Below, in pieces: positions 61,257 to 64,000 of a DNA stretch of 64,000 nucleotides. The notes below the pieces were generated by a model that had not been told where the DNA came from, ran no database searches, and saw only the letters and a program-made list of their open reading frames with translations. The stretch is taken from contig DAOROA010000024.1 of assembly GCA_035441325.1 (NCBI GenBank), forward strand, positions 3,819-67,818. Reading direction: 5' to 3'. This DNA comes from Competibacter_A sp002352125. GTDB taxonomy: Bacteria; Pseudomonadota; Gammaproteobacteria; Competibacterales; Competibacteraceae. Each line of letters starts with the position of its first letter. Positions within the stretch are counted from its first letter, which is position 1. A program made the position numbers and the translations under genes.

Positions 61257-62273
61257 CTATTCCGGTACGCAAACCTCTCCGCGCCAAACCGCCAACAAAG
61301 TCCGCGATACCAATGCCGCAATCACCAAGCTGAGCAGTGCCAACAACCCGAACCCAAACAGGGTAAAACCGGGCACGGATAAGCGCACACTCATCGCCAA
61401 GGTAGCGAGCGTCAGCGCGGCCAGGGGAAAGGAATAAGCCCAAGCGGAGATAAAAAAAGGTAACCGTAAAAAACGCAAGGCGTTGCTGGCCAACAGCAGC
61501 GCTAAAAACAGCGCGGTGTAGTAAAGAATGCGCGCAAAAACGTCCACCTCGCCAGTCAGATTGACGTAAGCGACGAAACCCACCGAAGGCGGTGCGAGCA
61601 AAATAAACAAAGTCGGCGTCAACCGCGCCGGCAACGGTTCGTGAAAGAACAACCGATACAGCACGACGGTCAACAATACGATCCAGAATACCAGACCGAT
61701 GCTGAAAAAGAACCACGACAACTCCGGCGAGGCGAATCTGACTCCGGCCACGGGCACCACGATATTGCCGACCACCGGAATGAACCAAGCAGGATTGACG
61801 TGTTTGATCTCGTAATGGGTATGGTGAAGCCAACTGCCGAAAATGGCTAAGGTCAAGACAAGATGCAACGCCGTACCGGCAACCCACAACCAAAATGCGA
61901 TCTCGGGAGCCGCTTCGAGGTAGCAGATTGCCAGCAAGAGCAAAGAAATCGATATGGTCGGGATGAAATTGACCCGGATCGGATGGTGCATTTCCAGTTT
62001 GATCGCTTGGGGGTAACGCAAGGCCTTCAAACCGAAAAACACCAGCAGCAGGACAAAAAGCGCGCTGGTAGCGCCACGCAGTCCCTCGCCGACCAACGCC
62101 GGCATTCCCAAAACGGTATGCGCTTTTAACCACGCCAACGCCAAGCCAGCCATGCCCATGACCGTCGAAAAGATTGCGACCGGAAAATGTTCGAGCTGCT
62201 GCCGATGGGTTTTTCGAAGCGACGTAGCGGTAGTCGCGGCTGGTGCGGCTGGCGCGGGAGGTGGAGAGTTCAT
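61257..62273 (-). CDS. SLAC1/TehA-family anion transporter
   Basis: 338 residues with about ten hydrophobic segments. The start QLEHFPVAIFSTVMGMAGLALAW is the typical TDT/SLAC1 N-terminus (F-P and GMAGL elements), with WFIPVVGNIVVPVAG and PELSWFFFSIGLVFWIVL later. Family members are TehA (linked to tellurite resistance), plant SLAC1 anion channels and C4-dicarboxylate transporters; the substrate cannot be fixed here. The ATG at 62273 precedes a Pro/Ala-rich leader; the open frame continues to 62402 through the putative promoter. Confidence 0.88.
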   Translation of the reverse strand: MNSPPPAPAAPAATTATSLRKTHRQQLEHFPVAIFSTVMGMAGLALAWLKAHTVLGMPALVGEGLRGATSALFVLLLVFFGLKALRYPQAIKLEMHHPIRVNFIPTISISLLLLAICYLEAAPEIAFWLWVAGTALHLVLTLAIFGSWLHHTHYEIKHVNPAWFIPVVGNIVVPVAGVRFASPELSWFFFSIGLVFWIVLLTVVLYRLFFHEPLPARLTPTLFILLAPPSVGFVAYVNLTGEVDVFARILYYTALFLALLLASNALRFLRLPFFISAWAYSFPLAALTLATLAMSVRLSVPGFTLFGFGLLALLSLVIAALVSRTLLAVWRGEVCVPE

Positions 62274-62363
62274 ATCGAGAGTTCGTGGCGCTGGTGCAAA
62301 TTCGGTTTTGATCCCAAACCCGATAACTTCGGTGCGAGAGGAAAATCGGCGTTCATTTAATAT

Positions 62364-62369
62364 ATTATA
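62364..62369 (-). promoter_or_regulatory. -10 element for the SLAC1-family gene
   Basis: A consensus TATAAT on the minus strand, 91 bases upstream of the chosen start, lies in a short very AT-rich stretch (62355-62395). The -35 is not obvious. Confidence 0.35.
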
Positions 62370-62464
62370 ATACGCTAATATTAGATAACAAATACCAGCC
62401 ACGAGATGCCGAACGCTCCCAGCATCCCGCTGGTGCGAACCGATCGCCTCGCAGTTTCCCGGAT

Positions 62465-63859
62465 CTACTTACCGGATTTCCGGCGTCCGCCGCTCTTGGG
62501 CCGGCTGGTTCGGCCTCCAGCGGGTTGATACGGATTTTCGCCACCTCGAAATTCGATGCGAATCGGCGTGCCCCACAAATCCAGTCGCTTGCGATAGACG
62601 CCGGCCAGATAGCGCCGATAGGAATCCGGGACGTGGCCGATCCGGTTGCCGTGAACCACGATCATCGGGGGATTTTGCCCACCTTGATGGGCATAGCGCA
62701 GCTTGATGCTGTGCCCTTGAACCAGCGGCGGTTGATGAGCGGCCAAAGCCTCTTCGAGGATGCGGGTCAATTCCGGCGTAGACAGCTTGCGGGTAGCGGC
62801 GGCATAGGCTTCTCGAACCGAACCGATCAGTTCGCCTACACCGGTGCCGTGCAGGGCGGAAATGAAGTGAATTTTGGCGAAATCGAGAAAACCCAGCCGG
62901 CGGTCGAGATCGCTTTTGACCTGGGCACGAATGTCGGGGTCGAGGCGATCCCACTTGTTGACCCCTATCGCCAACGCCCGGCCACTGTCTAGGATCAGGC
63001 CCAACAGGCTGGCGTCCTGATCGCTGATACCTTGGCGCGCATCCAGCACCAGCACCGCGACATGGGATTGTTCGATGGCTTGCAGCGCTTTGATGACGCT
63101 GAATTTCTCCACCGTCTCGCCAACCCGCGAGCGGCGGCGCACGCCGGCGGTATCTACCAGGATGTAACGCTGGCCGTCGCGCTCGAACGGCACGGCGACG
63201 CTATCGCGGGTGGTGCCGGGCATATCGCAGGCCAGCATCCGCTCCTCGCCCAGCAGACGGTTGACCAGCGTCGATTTACCGACGTTGGGGCGACCGACCA
63301 CCGCCAGTTTGATAACGCGCTCCGGCTCTTGCGAGCCCGTCGCCTCGCCTTCCGCTTTTTCGCCCGTGGCCGGAAGTGCGGCGAAAACTTCTTCCATCAA
63401 GGTTTCGACGCCTTGATTGTGAGCGGCGGCGATAACGTGCAGATGATCCAGCCCGAGAGCGTGAAAATCGGCGCTAAGCAAATCCGGGTCGCGGTGTTCG
63501 GCCTTGTTGATCACCAGATGCACCGGCTTGCCGGCGCGGCGCAACTGGCCGGCGATGTCCTCGTCGATCGCCGTCAATCCGGCGCGGCCATCCACCAGCA
63601 GCAGCACGGCGTCGGCTTCTTCGATGGCTCGCCATGCCTGCCGCGCTACCAGCCCGCTCAACCCTTCGCCTTCGCCGGTCAAACCGCCGGTATCCACCAC
63701 CACATAGGGACTCGGACCACGCTGGCCGATGCCGTACTGGCGATCGCGGGTCAAGCCTGGCATGTCCGCCACCAGCGCATTGCGGGTGCGGGTCAGGGAA
63801 TTGAACAGGGTGGATTTACCGACGTTAGGCCGGCCGACCAAGGCGATGACGGGAAGCAT
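62465..63859 (-). CDS. der: ribosome-assembly GTPase Der (EngA)
   Basis: Essential double GTPase for 50S subunit assembly, 464 residues. Two G domains are visible: G1 motifs GRPNVGKST near residue 8 and again near residue 190; G3 DTGG and DTAG; G4 NKAE and NKWD. The C-terminal KH-like domain holds RYAHQGGQNPPMIVVHGNR, then YRRYLAGVYRKRLDLWGTPIRIEFRGGENPY, and the tail is basic. It is convergent with nothing nearby; the neighbour upstream lies outside the window. Confidence 0.97.
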   Translation of the reverse strand: MLPVIALVGRPNVGKSTLFNSLTRTRNALVADMPGLTRDRQYGIGQRGPSPYVVVDTGGLTGEGEGLSGLVARQAWRAIEEADAVLLLVDGRAGLTAIDEDIAGQLRRAGKPVHLVINKAEHRDPDLLSADFHALGLDHLHVIAAAHNQGVETLMEEVFAALPATGEKAEGEATGSQEPERVIKLAVVGRPNVGKSTLVNRLLGEERMLACDMPGTTRDSVAVPFERDGQRYILVDTAGVRRRSRVGETVEKFSVIKALQAIEQSHVAVLVLDARQGISDQDASLLGLILDSGRALAIGVNKWDRLDPDIRAQVKSDLDRRLGFLDFAKIHFISALHGTGVGELIGSVREAYAAATRKLSTPELTRILEEALAAHQPPLVQGHSIKLRYAHQGGQNPPMIVVHGNRIGHVPDSYRRYLAGVYRKRLDLWGTPIRIEFRGGENPYQPAGGRTSRPKSGGRRKSGK

Positions 63860-64000
63860 GGGGAACGCAACAAAACCCGAAGATTGTAAAACGGTAAATT
63901 ATGCCTGAAAACCTGTCCCGGACAGCAAAAAGCTCGGGCGCAATACAGGGCAATCGCGCTATGTGGGGTATTGACAAACGGCGAAGTGACCGTATGTAGG

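Noticed and set aside
63901..63999. Small plus-strand open frame of 32 codons at the window end
   Set aside because: No ribosome site, no recognisable sequence, and too short to support.

Overview
The window looks like chromosomal DNA from a gammaproteobacterium. It combines a class I polyhydroxyalkanoate synthase with a nearly complete glycogen gene set (glgC, glgB, malQ, glgX), an indolepyruvate:ferredoxin oxidoreductase, and gammaproteobacterial-type SerA, CysB, Der, DnaE and DUF2058 proteins. That mix suggests a glycogen-accumulating organism of the Candidatus Competibacter/Contendobacter lineage. The lineage is inferred from gene content only; there is no rRNA or other taxonomic marker here. 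Most genes are GC-rich. The AlbA_2/HATPase gene at 42.7-43.9 kb is visibly AT-richer.

Layout. 0-5 kb: end of a thiolase, serS, a type I-beta DAHP synthase, phaC. 5-14.2 kb (minus strand): paaK, a CBS/ACT protein, a branched-chain-type ABC transporter (livFGMH plus binding protein) and iorBA, which together look like an aromatic/branched amino-acid uptake and oxidation cluster. 14.3-16.9 kb: a KfrA-like coiled-coil DNA-binding protein divergent from a tyrosine recombinase, with an AT-rich dif-like sequence between them. 17.2-23.3 kb: gltBD. 23.4-30.6 kb: thiM, guaC, malQ, glgC and divergent glgB. 30.5-34.8 kb: cysB, a Tus-family replication-terminus protein, glgX. 35-38.3 kb: cysTWA and a DUF1992 gene. 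38.3-42.7 kb: an AIM24 protein, a DUF2058 protein, serA, and a divergent D-2-hydroxyglutarate dehydrogenase-like oxidase. 42.7-44.3 kb: an accessory patch with gene fragments. 44.4-50.2 kb: a CitE-like lyase, a second AIM24 protein, and a StiP/HAD/phosphoribosyltransferase/glycosyltransferase run that matches the predicted nucleoside-like metabolite module associated with tellurium-type stress systems. 50.6-54.8 kb: aapJQMP. 54.9-59.1 kb: dnaE and rnhB. 59.3-63.9 kb: PilZ, DUF190, crcB, AhpD-like, DUF2892, SLAC1/TehA-like and der.

The most notable signal is a putative replication fork trap. A 13-base core, GATGATGAYATAA, occurs five times, always between genes. Two copies (0.17 and 2.86 kb) lie on the minus strand; three (31.5, 32.5 and 38.3 kb) lie on the plus strand. 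Two of the plus copies bracket the Tus-family gene, one of them just upstream of its start, as TerB sits upstream of tus in E. coli. The core shares the ATG-N-TG layout of enteric Ter sites. If it works with E. coli polarity, the two groups form an inward trap of about 28.6 kb whose interior holds the recombinase, the KfrA-like gene and the dif-like sequence. This suggests that the window spans the chromosome terminus.
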